A stretch of DNA of 64,000 nt from Streptomyces griseus (lineage in GTDB: Bacteria; Actinomycetota; Actinomycetes; Streptomycetales; Streptomycetaceae), in contig NZ_MDKB01000005.1 in NCBI RefSeq assembly GCF_001715295.1, positions 187,645 through 251,644 of the forward strand. Reading direction: 5' to 3'. The first letter of the stretch is position 1, and each line of letters begins with the position of its first letter. A model generated the notes under the pieces. The model was given only the letters and a program-made list of their open reading frames with translations, was not told where the DNA came from and ran no database searches. Shown here one piece after another: positions 24,240-32,234 of the stretch. Made by a program: the position numbers and the translations under genes.

Positions 24240-24944
24240 TCAGGCCTCCGCGAGCGCCGTCCGGCACTCGGGGTGTCCCCATCCCTGCGGGGTCTTCGCG
24301 ATCATGTCCTTCACGGCGTAGGGCTTCCCGCAGGGGCACCGCCCCGCGAACTTCGCCCGGATCGTCCCGCCGGTCCGTGGCGTCCTCCCCACGGCACCGG
24401 GACCGGCAGCGGCGCCGGCCCCGCCGGCCCGGGTCTTCGTCGAACGGGCGGGAGCCGGGACCGGCAGTTCCGCGGCGCCGTGCCGGGTCCCCGCCGGCCG
24501 CTGCGCGACGGCGGCCTCGCTGGCGGCCTGGTCGGCGAGCGCGTTGAGCGGGTCGCCGTCGACCTGGTGCGCCGGCACGTAGCGGAAGCTCACGTCACGC
24601 CCGCCCAGCAGCTCGTCGATCGCGACCACCAGTTCGCGGTTGGCGACCGGCTTCCCCGCCGATGTCTTCCACCCGTTGCGCTTCCAGCCCGGCAGCCACT
24701 TGGTCACCGCGTTCATGGCGTACTGCGAGTCCATGCGGACCTCGAGCGGCACGCCCGGATCCGTGGTGGCCAGCAGTTCCCGCAGCGCGGTGAGCTCGGC
24801 GACGTTGTTGGTGGCGGTCCCCAGCGGGCCGGCCTCCCACCGCTGCGGGCGCCCCGCGGCATCGGCCGTGACCCACGCCCAGGCAGCAGGTCCCGGATTT
24901 CCCTTGGATGCCCCGTCACACGCGGCGATGATGCGCTCGTCCAT
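24240..24944 (-). CDS. rnhA: Ribonuclease HI with C-terminal Cys-rich extension
   Basis: A 234-residue protein. Residues 1-145 are an RNase HI fold that would cut RNA in RNA-DNA hybrids. Catalytic carboxylates are visible at Asp10 (CDGASKGNPGP), Glu50 (NNVAELTAL), Asp72 (MDSQYAM) and Asp138 (ALADQAA). A Pro/Ala/Gly-rich linker (about 150-195) leads to a C-terminal module GRCPCGKPYAV...GWGHPEC whose Cys203, Cys205, Cys227 and His224 could bind zinc. Start ATG 24944 (MDERII) is used; an in-frame ATG 12 bases upstream is equally possible, as neither has a strong ribosome-binding site. The SDR gene ends only 15-27 bases upstream on the same strand, so the two may be co-transcribed. Confidence 0.9.
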   Translation of the reverse strand: MDERIIAACDGASKGNPGPAAWAWVTADAAGRPQRWEAGPLGTATNNVAELTALRELLATTDPGVPLEVRMDSQYAMNAVTKWLPGWKRNGWKTSAGKPVANRELVVAIDELLGGRDVSFRYVPAHQVDGDPLNALADQAASEAAVAQRPAGTRHGAAELPVPAPARSTKTRAGGAGAAAGPGAVGRTPRTGGTIRAKFAGRCPCGKPYAVKDMIAKTPQGWGHPECRTALAEA

Positions 24945-24970
24945 GTCCCCGATCATGCCAGCACCCGGGT

Positions 24971-25765
24971 TCAGGGCACGATCGAGTCGACGTATCCCCC
25001 GTCCACCCGCACCGCCGCGCCCGTGGTGGCCGAGGCCTGCGGGGAACTGAGGTAGACGACGAGGTTCGCGATCTCCTGCGGCTCGATCAGCCGCTGGAGC
25101 AGGGACTGCGGCCGGTGCAGGCGCATGAACGCGCGCTGGGCCTCGTCCCACGGCAGGTTCCGGTCCACGAGCTCGTAGACGAAGTCCTCGACCCCGCCGG
25201 TGTGGGTGGGGCCGGCGATCACGGAGTTCACGGTGACCCCGGTGCCCGCGGCCTCCTTGGCGAAGCCCCGGGAGACGGCCAGCAGGGCCGTCTTCGACAT
25301 GCCGTAGTGGATCATCTCCGCGGGGATGGCGATCGCCGAGTCGCTCGCGATGTTCTGCACCCTGCCCCACCCCCGCTCGGTCATGCCGGGCAGGTAGTGG
25401 CGGATCAGCCGGACGGCACTGAGGACGTTGGTGTCGAAGTAGGCGCGCCACTCGTCGTCGGTGATCTCCAGCGGCGGCCGGGTGCCGAAGATGCCGAGAT
25501 TGTTGACGAGGACGTCGGCCGCGGGAACGGCTTCCTGCAGCTCCGCCGCGCCCTGCTCCGTGGACAGGTCGCAGGCGACCGCGCGGACGGCCGCGCCCCG
25601 CACGGTGGCGTGGAGGCCCCCCGCCGCCGTGTCCAGCCGTTCACTGCTCCGTCCGGTCAGGACGACGGCGGCTCCCGCCTCGGCCAGGCCCTTGGCGATG
25701 GCGAGGCCGATGCCCTGCGAGGAGCCGGTGACGACCGCTGTCCGGCCGGAGAGATCGATACGCAC
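24971..25765 (-). CDS. SDR-family NAD(P)-dependent oxidoreductase
   Basis: A 264-residue classical short-chain dehydrogenase. The cofactor motif TGSSQGIG is at 13-20, NNLGIFG near 88-94, the catalytic Ser at 141 or 143 (IASDSAI), and Tyr154-x3-Lys158 (HYGMSK). The C-terminus carries the usual substrate-loop and GGYVDS ending. Start GTG 25765 has GGAAGG eight bases upstream; the longer frame to ATG 25813 lacks that support. The substrate is not predictable from sequence. The gene is read into the RNase HI gene. Confidence 0.93.
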   Translation of the reverse strand: MRIDLSGRTAVVTGSSQGIGLAIAKGLAEAGAAVVLTGRSSERLDTAAGGLHATVRGAAVRAVACDLSTEQGAAELQEAVPAADVLVNNLGIFGTRPPLEITDDEWRAYFDTNVLSAVRLIRHYLPGMTERGWGRVQNIASDSAIAIPAEMIHYGMSKTALLAVSRGFAKEAAGTGVTVNSVIAGPTHTGGVEDFVYELVDRNLPWDEAQRAFMRLHRPQSLLQRLIEPQEIANLVVYLSSPQASATTGAAVRVDGGYVDSIVP

Positions 25766-25890
25766 TCCACGGTCCTTCCGCCTCATGTACGTCCGGTGAG
25801 CGAGCGCCTCCATCCTGGCAGGTCACGCTGCGGCCCCACGGGAGGCGTGCCGCCCTCGGCACGGCGCCGGCGAGATGTCCGCGGACGCGT

Positions 25891-25930
25891 GCGGGGCCCC
25901 GGCTCGCCGGAACAGCCGGCCGGGGCCCGC
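25891..25930 (-). terminator. Hairpin after cyclophilin gene
   Basis: Arms GCGGGGCCCCGGC / GCCGGGGCCCGC (one bulged base) about 8 bases beyond the cyclophilin stop codon. Confidence 0.6.
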
Positions 25931-25937
25931 GCGGACG

Positions 25938-26435
25938 TCAGAGTACGCCGGACTCCGAGACGGCGATGCGCGCCTTGGTGCGGCCGTTCGAGGAGCCGTA
26001 GGACTCGATCTTGCGGACGAGCTCCATGCTGGACTCGTCGGCAACCTCGCCGAACACGACGTGCTTGCCGTCGAGCCACGGGGTGACGACGGTGGTGATG
26101 AAGAACTGCGAACCGTTGGTGTTCGGTCCGGCGTTGGCCATCGAGAGCAGACCGGGCTTGTTGTGCTTCAGGGTGAAGTTCTCGTCGGCGAACTTCTCGC
26201 CGTAGATGCTCTTGCCGCCGGTGCCGTCACCGCGGGTGAAGTCACCGCCCTGCAGCATGAAGTCGGGGATGACGCGGTGGAACGGCGAGCCGGCGTATCC
26301 GAAGCCCTTCTCCCCGGTGGCCAGGGCGCGGAAGTTCTCCGCGGTCTTGGGCGCCACGTCGTCGAAGAGGTTGAACACGATCCGCCCGGCGGGCTGGTCG
26401 TCGATGGTGATGTCGAAATACGTCTTGATGGTCAT
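25938..26435 (-). CDS. ppiA: Cyclophilin-type peptidyl-prolyl cis-trans isomerase
   Basis: A 165-residue cytosolic cyclophilin catalysing proline isomerisation during folding. Core motifs are intact: FHRVIPDFMLQGGDFTRGDGTGG (active-site Arg in FHRVI), SMANAGPNTNGSQFFIT, and W-LDGKHVVFGEV (the drug- and substrate-binding Trp-His region). The length equals a bare single-domain cyclophilin. The ATG at 26435 is the only sensible start. It is monocistronic, between its own terminator and a palindrome-rich gene-free region. Confidence 0.97.
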   Translation of the reverse strand: MTIKTYFDITIDDQPAGRIVFNLFDDVAPKTAENFRALATGEKGFGYAGSPFHRVIPDFMLQGGDFTRGDGTGGKSIYGEKFADENFTLKHNKPGLLSMANAGPNTNGSQFFITTVVTPWLDGKHVVFGEVADESSMELVRKIESYGSSNGRTKARIAVSESGVL

Positions 26436-26530
26436 GAGGCCATCCTGACATCACCGGCCGGCCGCGCGCGCACAGCCCCCGCCCGGCGCGGCTCCCCCGG
26501 CCGGACGCCCGGCGTGTCCGGCCGTACACG

Positions 26531-26572
26531 GGTGCGGCGCGCCACGGTGGTGAGGCCGTGGCGCGCCGCACC
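26531..26572. repeat. 17-base perfect inverted repeat (hairpin)
   Basis: Arms GGTGCGGCGCGCCACGG / CCGTGGCGCGCCGCACC with an 8-base loop. It lies 96 bases upstream of ppiA and is not next to any stop codon I can identify, so its role as a terminator is unclear. Confidence 0.85.
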
Positions 26573-26600
26573 CTTCGTACGGTCGCCCGGTGGTCAGGCC

Positions 26601-26626
26601 GTCCGACCGCCCCGGGGCGGTCGGAC
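26601..26626. repeat. 26-base perfect palindrome
   Basis: GTCCGACCGCCCC joined directly to GGGGCGGTCGGAC, with no spacer. It is 28 bases from the preceding hairpin and could be a symmetric protein-binding site or part of a structured transcript. Confidence 0.85.
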
Positions 26627-26954
26627 CGGGCGGCCGGGGCGTCCGGCGGTCACCTGCGCCGGGTCACCGCCCGCCCCTGCGGTCCGGGCCCCAGGGCTCG
26701 GAGCCGGCCCCGCCCCCGCGCTCGTCCTGCGGCGACGTCGTGTTCCGGGCGTGGCCCGTGCGGGGGCGACGGCCGCACGCCGGCACCTGTCGTCGTACAC
26801 CTGCCGACCACTGAGCCCCCCATCCCGGGGGGGAACGGCCGCTGCGCCGGTCAGCGGGCCCCGCGCAGGCTCCGCTGCCGCCCGGCCGGAGCCCCCGTGC
26901 GGGGCCTGCCGTGCGGCGGCAGGGGCAAAAGCGCTTCCCCGGACAGCGGCTCCC

Positions 26955-27188
26955 TCACCGCCGGGAGAGCAGCGTGCGCGCCCTCGCGGTGACCAGCCAC
27001 CGCGAGGGCGCGATCCGGGCCCGCTGTCCCCCACCTGCCACGAAGGCGTTCACGGGCGCCATCGGGTCCAGGGCCGTCGTCCTGGCCAGCAGCACACCGG
27101 CGGCGAGCGGGAGCAGGGTCACGGCGAGCGCCGTGCCCGCGGTGGTGAGGTGCCGGATGCGGGGGTGCCGCTGTGGGTCGGAGAGCAT
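26955..27188 (-). CDS. Possible small membrane protein (hypothetical)
   Basis: A 77-residue open frame with strong third-position G+C bias, starting at ATG 27188 with GGATGG a few bases upstream. One hydrophobic helix spans about residues 16-40; the remainder is basic. I recognise no family. The last third contains a 12-base perfect inverted repeat, which is unusual inside a coding region and could mean the frame is fortuitous. No obvious operon partner. Confidence 0.4.
   Translation of the reverse strand: MLSDPQRHPRIRHLTTAGTALAVTLLPLAAGVLLARTTALDPMAPVNAFVAGGGQRARIAPSRWLVTARARTLLSRR
26978..27011. repeat. 12-base perfect inverted repeat
   Basis: GCGCCCTCGCGG / CCGCGAGGGCGC with a 10-base loop, inside the 3' part of the small leftward ORF. 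It could be a terminator read from either side. Confidence 0.8.
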
Positions 27189-27305
27189 GGAACCATCCGA
27201 CCGGCGGCGGGGCTGCCTGTGATCGGGCGGACTACTCAGTCCCGCCCCTCCCCCGTACTCATGCGCGGGCCGTCCGGACGCCGCACGGCCGGCACGTGGC
27301 CCCTG

Positions 27306-27734
27306 TCACGGCTGGTCGGGTGCGCCCGACGGGCCCCAGTGGGAGAACCGGGGCAGCCACTTCACCCGGTAGTCGGGGTGCCCGGCGTGTTCGGCTGCCA
27401 TCTGGCGGACCACGAATCCCAGCCCGACCGCCCGGCCGGAGGCGAAGTCCTGGGCCGGGCGGTCCGTGTCGAGGGAGGCGATCTCCTCGTACTCGTCCAG
27501 CAGGACCCGATTGGTCTCGATGCGGCGCAGGGTGCGCGCCGGGTCCTGGAAGGCGATGTGCCGGTCGTACCCGCGGGACCGTACGACGAACGCGATACCG
27601 CTCGTGCGGTCGTGCACCTCGCCGGGTGCCTCGGCGGGGCACCGCCATCCGTCCCCGCCCGCCGCCTGCGCGATGCTCTCCTCGTCCGCCAGGCGCGCCC
27701 GCACGAAAGCCAACAGGTCCGAGTTGTCTGCCAT
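27306..27734 (-). CDS. DUF6221-family protein
   Basis: A 142-residue cytosolic protein beginning DNSDLLAFVRARLADEE, the standard opening of the Streptomyces DUF6221 family. A central DPARTLRRIETNRVLLDEYEEI helix is followed by VRQMAAEHAGHPDYRVKWLP. The family is abundant in actinomycetes, often near mobile or regulatory genes, and has no known role. It is flanked by gene-poor DNA on the left and the sugar-alcohol operon on the right. The start ATG at 27734 is well supported by the family pattern. Confidence 0.88.
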   Translation of the reverse strand: MADNSDLLAFVRARLADEESIAQAAGGDGWRCPAEAPGEVHDRTSGIAFVVRSRGYDRHIAFQDPARTLRRIETNRVLLDEYEEIASLDTDRPAQDFASGRAVGLGFVVRQMAAEHAGHPDYRVKWLPRFSHWGPSGAPDQP

Positions 27735-27876
27735 CTGGTTCCGTATCCTTCGCCGTCACGGACCGTGGCGGCCACACACGACCCGCCACGGGTCCGTCCT
27801 ACTCAACCAGCAGAGGATGCCTTACGGAGACCTGGCCGGGGCGCCGTGCCGGTCACCGTCCGGATGACGGACACGG

Positions 27877-27903
27877 GGGCCCGCCCCGGGGCGGGGCGGG
27901 CCC
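27877..27903 (-). terminator. Terminator of the polyol operon
   Basis: GGGCCCGCCCC / GGGGCGGGCCC perfect 11-base stem with 5-base loop, 6 bases past the dehydrogenase stop codon. Confidence 0.75.
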
Positions 27904-27908
27904 GTTCC

Positions 27909-28898
27909 TCAGGGCTCCACGACGATCTTGCGGCCCAGTCCGGCCTGGAAACGGTCGATGGCCTGCGGGTACCGGTCGAGCGGCAGCCGGTCGCTGATGA
28001 AGACGGCCGGGTCGAGCACCCCGGTGGCGAAGAGCGCGGCGGCGCGTTCGTAGCTGTGCAGGACCGCCATCGACCCGGTGATGGTGATCTCCTGGTTGTA
28101 GATGCGGTACGGCTCGATGACCGCCGTGGTGGCGTAGTCGGCCACCCCGAACTGCAGGAAGGTGCCGCCCTTGGCGACGCGCCCCAGGCCGTCCTGGATG
28201 GCGGCCGCGTTACCGGTCGCGTCGATGACGACGTCCCAGCCGCCGGGCCGGTCCAGTTCGTCGGCCCCGGCGGCCGTCCGGGAGCAGCCGAGACGCCCGG
28301 CCGTGGCGAGGCGGTCCGGGTTGACGTCGAGGACGTCGACGCCGGCGGCGCCGGTGCGCTTGGCGAGCTCCAGCATCATCAGGCCCATCGTCCCGGAGCC
28401 GTAGATCAGCACCTCGGCGCCGAGCGTCCCGCGCAGTACGTCGTAGCCGCGGACCGCGCAGGACAGCGGCTCGATCAGCGCCGCGTCCTTCACGTCGATG
28501 TGTTCGGGGAGCTTGACGCAGTTGGCGACGGGGGCGACGGCGTACTCGGCGGCGCCGCCCGGAACCGTGACACCGATGGCTGCCCAGCGCTCGCAGAGGT
28601 TGCCGCGTCCGGTGCGGCAGTAGCGGCACTCGTGGCAGTGCAGGGAGGGGTCGACGGCGACCCGGTCGCCTACGGCCAGTTCCGTGACGTCACGTCCGAC
28701 GCCCACGATCTCCCCGGCGAACTCGTGGCCCGGGACGAGCGGCAGGCTCGGGGCGAACTCGCCCTGCAGGATGTGCAGATCGGTTCCGCACAGGCCGCAC
28801 GAGGCGACGGAGACGACGACGTCGCGCGGGCCGGGGGTGGGGTCGGGGACGGAGCTGACGGAGACCTTGCCGGGGGCTTCGACGATCGCTGCCCGCAT
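27909..28898 (-). CDS. Zinc-dependent alcohol/polyol dehydrogenase
   Basis: A 329-residue medium-chain dehydrogenase. Catalytic-zinc ligands are Cys37 (CGLCGTDLH) and His59-Glu60 (GHEF). The structural-zinc lobe has Cys88, 91, 94 and 102 (CHECRYCRTGRGNLC). A Rossmann cofactor motif (IYGSGTMGLMMLELAKR) lies near 165-180. It resembles sorbitol/L-arabinitol-type dehydrogenases that oxidise polyols with NAD. It is the last gene of the ABC operon, its ATG overlapping the permease stop (TAATG). The likely job is the first oxidation of the imported polyol to a ketose. Confidence 0.92.
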   Translation of the reverse strand: MRAAIVEAPGKVSVSSVPDPTPGPRDVVVSVASCGLCGTDLHILQGEFAPSLPLVPGHEFAGEIVGVGRDVTELAVGDRVAVDPSLHCHECRYCRTGRGNLCERWAAIGVTVPGGAAEYAVAPVANCVKLPEHIDVKDAALIEPLSCAVRGYDVLRGTLGAEVLIYGSGTMGLMMLELAKRTGAAGVDVLDVNPDRLATAGRLGCSRTAAGADELDRPGGWDVVIDATGNAAAIQDGLGRVAKGGTFLQFGVADYATTAVIEPYRIYNQEITITGSMAVLHSYERAAALFATGVLDPAVFISDRLPLDRYPQAIDRFQAGLGRKIVVEP

Positions 28899-29776
28899 TA
28901 TTTCACTGCTCCAAGGGAGAGGCCCTGGACGAGTTTGTCCTGGGCGGCGTAGCCGGCGGCGAGCACCGGCAGGGACACGACGACGGACGCGGCACACAAC
29001 TGGGCCAGGAAGAGCCCCTGGCTGGTGACGAATCCGGTCAGGAAGACGGGGGCGGTCTGGGCCACGACGCCGGTGAGCACCCGGGCGAAGAGCAGTTCGT
29101 TCCAGCTGAAGATGAAGCAGATCAGCGCGGTGGCCGCGATCCCGGGCGCGGCCATGGGTGCGACGACCCGCGCCAGGACGGTGGGCAGCCGGGCGCCGTC
29201 GACCTGGGCGGCCTCGATGACCGACACCGGTACGTCCGCGAGGAAGGACTGCATCATCCAGACCGCGATCGGCAGATTCATCGAGGTGTAGAGCAGGACG
29301 AGGAGCCAGATGTTGTCCAGCATCCCGGTGTTCCTGGCGAACAGGTAGACGGGCAGGAGGCCGGCGACGACGGGCAGCATCTTCGTCGACAGGAAGAAGA
29401 ACATGACGTCGGTCCACTTGCGTACGCGCCGGATGGAGAGCGCGTAGGCCGCCGGGAGCGCCAGCAGGAGGACCAGGAGCGTGGAGAAGAACGACGCTCC
29501 CAGGGAGTTGAGCAGGGGCGGCCAGGGGGTCACTCCGGTGTCGGCCCCGAAGAATGCCCGGTAGCCGTCGAGCGTCAGTGGGGCGAAGAGGGAGGGCGGG
29601 TTGGTTGCGGCGTCCGACTCGGCGTGCAGCGAAGTGAGGAGCATCCACAGCGCGGGCAGGCAGAACAGCAGTCCCGCCACCCAGGCCAGCAGGCCCAGCG
29701 CGGTCGAGCGGCGCCTGGCCCTGCGCAGCGCGCGGGGCGGGGACGGGGTGGGCACGGGGGCGGTGGTGGTGGTCAT
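28898..29776 (-). CDS. Carbohydrate ABC transporter permease, MalG type
   Basis: A 292-residue inner-membrane permease of the CUT1 class. It has a basic N-terminus, six hydrophobic helices and the EAA loop IEAAQVDGARLPTVLARVVAPMA, which docks the ATPase, near residues 185-205. The start ATG overlaps the partner permease stop by ATGA. The MalF/MalG pair with a separate binding protein and dehydrogenase is the layout of sorbitol/mannitol (Smo/Mtl-type) importers. Confidence 0.94.
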   Translation of the reverse strand: MTTTTAPVPTPSPPRALRRARRRSTALGLLAWVAGLLFCLPALWMLLTSLHAESDAATNPPSLFAPLTLDGYRAFFGADTGVTPWPPLLNSLGASFFSTLLVLLLALPAAYALSIRRVRKWTDVMFFFLSTKMLPVVAGLLPVYLFARNTGMLDNIWLLVLLYTSMNLPIAVWMMQSFLADVPVSVIEAAQVDGARLPTVLARVVAPMAAPGIAATALICFIFSWNELLFARVLTGVVAQTAPVFLTGFVTSQGLFLAQLCAASVVVSLPVLAAGYAAQDKLVQGLSLGAVK

Positions 29777-30735
29777 GCGCGGTTCGCCTCCTCGTTGAAG
29801 AGGGACGAGACGACCCGGAGCGCGAAGGTGGCGATGATGATCGTGCCGATCACGACGACGACTCCCGCGGCGGACGCCAGTCCGTATTCGTGGGCTTGGT
29901 AGAAGGTCTGGTAGATGGTGTACGGGAGGTTGGCGGTGCCGAGTCCGCCGGCCGTGATGGTGAACACGGCGTCGAAGTTCTGCACGATGTAGACGGCGCC
30001 GAGCAGGATCCCGAGTTCGAGGTACCGGCGCAGGTGCGGCAGGGTCAGGTAGCGGAAGGTCTGCCAGGCGCTCGCCCCGTCGAGGCGGGCGGCCTCGACC
30101 ACCTCGGCGGGCCGGCTCTGGAGCCCGGCGAGCAGGATCAGCATCATGAAGGGCGTCCACTGCCACACGAGTGCGGCGACGACCGCGAGCAGCGGCATCT
30201 CCGCGATCCAGTCCGGCCGGCTCGGGGAGGTGTCGCCGAAGAGGTCGCCGATCCAGCTCAGCACGCCGTTGAACAGCCCGTACTCGGGGTTGTAGAGCGC
30301 GTGCTTCCACAGCAGGGCGGCCGAGACGGGCACGATGAGGAACGGGGTGATGAGCAGCGTGCGGACCAGGCCCCGGCCGAAGAACGTACGGTCCAGGAGC
30401 AGCGCCAGACCGAGTCCGAGGACGACGGTCGCCAGGACGACGCTCGCGGTGAGCAGCACGGTGGTGACGACGGATTCGCGCAATGCGGCGTCGGTGAAGA
30501 CGGAGGCGTAGTTGCCCAGGCCGTTGAAACTCCGCTTGTCGGGATTGAGGGAGTTCCAGTCGAACAGGGAGATGACGAGCGTCGCCACGAACGGCAGCTG
30601 GGTCACGGCGATCAGGAAGACCAGCGCGGGCAGGAGCGGCGCCCGGGTGGCCCAGGCCCGCGGACCGGTCTTCGGGCGGGCGGGAGCGAGCCGCTCGGGC
30701 GGGGACTGGGGTGAGGCGGAGACTGTCGTGGTCAT
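29773..30735 (-). CDS. Carbohydrate ABC transporter permease, MalF type
   Basis: A 320-residue CUT1 permease with six predicted helices and the EAA loop VEAARLDGASAWQTFRYLTLP near residues 215-235. The N-terminal 30 residues are Pro-rich and cytosolic. It is coupled by ATGA overlaps to the binding protein upstream and the MalG-type permease downstream. Confidence 0.94.
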   Translation of the reverse strand: MTTTVSASPQSPPERLAPARPKTGPRAWATRAPLLPALVFLIAVTQLPFVATLVISLFDWNSLNPDKRSFNGLGNYASVFTDAALRESVVTTVLLTASVVLATVVLGLGLALLLDRTFFGRGLVRTLLITPFLIVPVSAALLWKHALYNPEYGLFNGVLSWIGDLFGDTSPSRPDWIAEMPLLAVVAALVWQWTPFMMLILLAGLQSRPAEVVEAARLDGASAWQTFRYLTLPHLRRYLELGILLGAVYIVQNFDAVFTITAGGLGTANLPYTIYQTFYQAHEYGLASAAGVVVVIGTIIIATFALRVVSSLFNEEANRA

Positions 30736-32090
30736 CGGTACTCCTTGGCGACCTGCTCGGCCAGCTTCTGGGAGGCGGCCAGCGCCTTGTCGACGGACTG
30801 GCGGCCGGCGATGGCGGCGCTGATCTCCTGCGCGACCCTGGTGCCGAGATCGGTGAACTCGGGGATGCCGACGAACTGGATGCCGGCCGTGGGGCGTGGC
30901 TGGGTGCCGGGGTTCAGCGGGTCGGCGCCGGCGATGGCCCGCTCCGTGACGTCCGCGAAGGCGCCCGCCGCTTCGCGGTACCGGGGGTTGTCGTAGGTCG
31001 AGGCCCGTTTGCCGGCGGGTACGTTGGACCAGCCGCTGGTCGAGCCGACGAGTTCCTCGTACTCCTTGCCCGACGCCCAGGACACGAACTTCCAGGCGTC
31101 GTCGGCCTTCCTGGAGGCCTTCTGGACACCCCAGGCCCAGGTGTAGAGCCACCCCGAACTCCTGGTCCGCTCGACGGGGGCGGACACATAGCCGATCTTT
31201 CCCTTGACCGGGGAGCCGGCCGCTTCCAGTGATCCGGCGCCCGCGGTGGCGTCGTACCACATGGCGGTCTTGCCCTGCGTCATGTTGTTGAGGCACTCGG
31301 CGTACCCGGCCTGGGAGGCGCCGCGCTCCCCGTGTTTGCGTACGAGATCGACGTAGAAGCGGGTGGCCTCCTTGAACTCGGGGGAGGTGAGCCGTGCTTC
31401 CCAGTCCTCGGTGAACCACGTGCCGCCCATGGTGTTGACGACCGTGGTGAGCGGGGCCATCAGCTCGCCCCAGCCGGGCAGCCCGCGCAGGCATATGCCC
31501 TTCATCCCGTCGCCGGCCCCGTCGGCCTTGGCCGCGAGGTCCGCCACCTGCCGCCAGGTGGGGTTCTCGGGCATCGTCAGGCCCTCCGCCTCGAAGACGT
31601 CCTTGCGGTACATGAGGAAGGACGACTCGCCGTAGAAGGGCTCGGCGAAGAGCTCGCCGTCGACGGTGAGCGATTCCCGCAGGGGTTCGAGGATGTCGTT
31701 CTGGTCGAAGGCCGTGTCCTTCGCGGCGTACGCGTCGAGCGGGTGCAGCCAGTCGTTCTTCGCGAAGAACGGCACCTCGAAGTTGCTGATGGTGCCGACG
31801 TCGTACTGGCCGGCCTGGTTGGAGAAGTCCTGGCTGATCTTGTCGCGGACGTCGTTCTCGGGGAGCACCGTGAAGTTGACCTTGATGCCGGTCTCCGCGG
31901 TGAAGTGGTCCGCCGTGAGTTTCTGCAGCTCCAGCATCTGCGGGTTGTTCACCATGAGCACGTTCAGCGCGTCGCCCCCTCCGAAGGAGGTGCCGCCGGC
32001 TCCGGCGCACCCGGCGGCGAGGAGCGCCATCGCCGCCGCGCCCGCGACGGCCCGCACGCGCATCCCACGGCGTCGTTGCTGGTGGGGCAT
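30732..32090 (-). CDS. Lipoprotein substrate-binding protein, polyol/sugar (CUT1) type
   Basis: A 452-residue extracellular binding protein. Start ATG 32090 has AGGAG six bases upstream; the frame's first methionine, 14 codons earlier, is outside the signal peptide. The lipobox LLAAGC lies near residue 28 and is followed by the mature domain (LNVLMVNNPQMLELQ, DVGTISNFEVPFFA, GGTWFTEDW, AWGVQKAS). The NPQM...LQ and FYGESSFLMYRKD stretches resemble sorbitol/mannitol-binding proteins. No ATPase is encoded in the operon; Streptomyces CUT1 importers commonly share the ATPase MsiK encoded elsewhere. Confidence 0.92.
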   Translation of the reverse strand: MPHQQRRRGMRVRAVAGAAAMALLAAGCAGAGGTSFGGGDALNVLMVNNPQMLELQKLTADHFTAETGIKVNFTVLPENDVRDKISQDFSNQAGQYDVGTISNFEVPFFAKNDWLHPLDAYAAKDTAFDQNDILEPLRESLTVDGELFAEPFYGESSFLMYRKDVFEAEGLTMPENPTWRQVADLAAKADGAGDGMKGICLRGLPGWGELMAPLTTVVNTMGGTWFTEDWEARLTSPEFKEATRFYVDLVRKHGERGASQAGYAECLNNMTQGKTAMWYDATAGAGSLEAAGSPVKGKIGYVSAPVERTRSSGWLYTWAWGVQKASRKADDAWKFVSWASGKEYEELVGSTSGWSNVPAGKRASTYDNPRYREAAGAFADVTERAIAGADPLNPGTQPRPTAGIQFVGIPEFTDLGTRVAQEISAAIAGRQSVDKALAASQKLAEQVAKEYR

Positions 32091-32234
32091 GAGTTCTCCT
32101 GATCGGTTGTAGCGGCTCGGGTGCCGGGCCACAGCCGGGGGGTCCCGGGTCGGGGCGCGGCGGTTCCGCCCCGCGGCCCGGTGAGGGGCGGGGACGGGGT
32201 CCTGCGAGGGTGGTGCGAGGGTGGTGCGGACAGG

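Larger units (their letters stand above)
26436..26954. other. Gene-free region containing strong palindromes
   Basis: About 520 bases upstream of ppiA. No frame on either strand has credible coding character. It should hold the ppiA promoter near its left end. Two very stable palindromes are listed separately. Confidence 0.55.

Noticed and set aside
25875..28952. A 1025-codon rightward open frame over ppiA and the dehydrogenase
   Set aside because: It spans several genes and intergenic DNA with no family motif. It is a composition artefact.
32203..32229. A tandem 11-base repeat TGCGAGGGTGG between deoR and the binding-protein gene
   Set aside because: Only two copies in GC-rich DNA and no partner repeats, so it is probably chance or a minor duplication.
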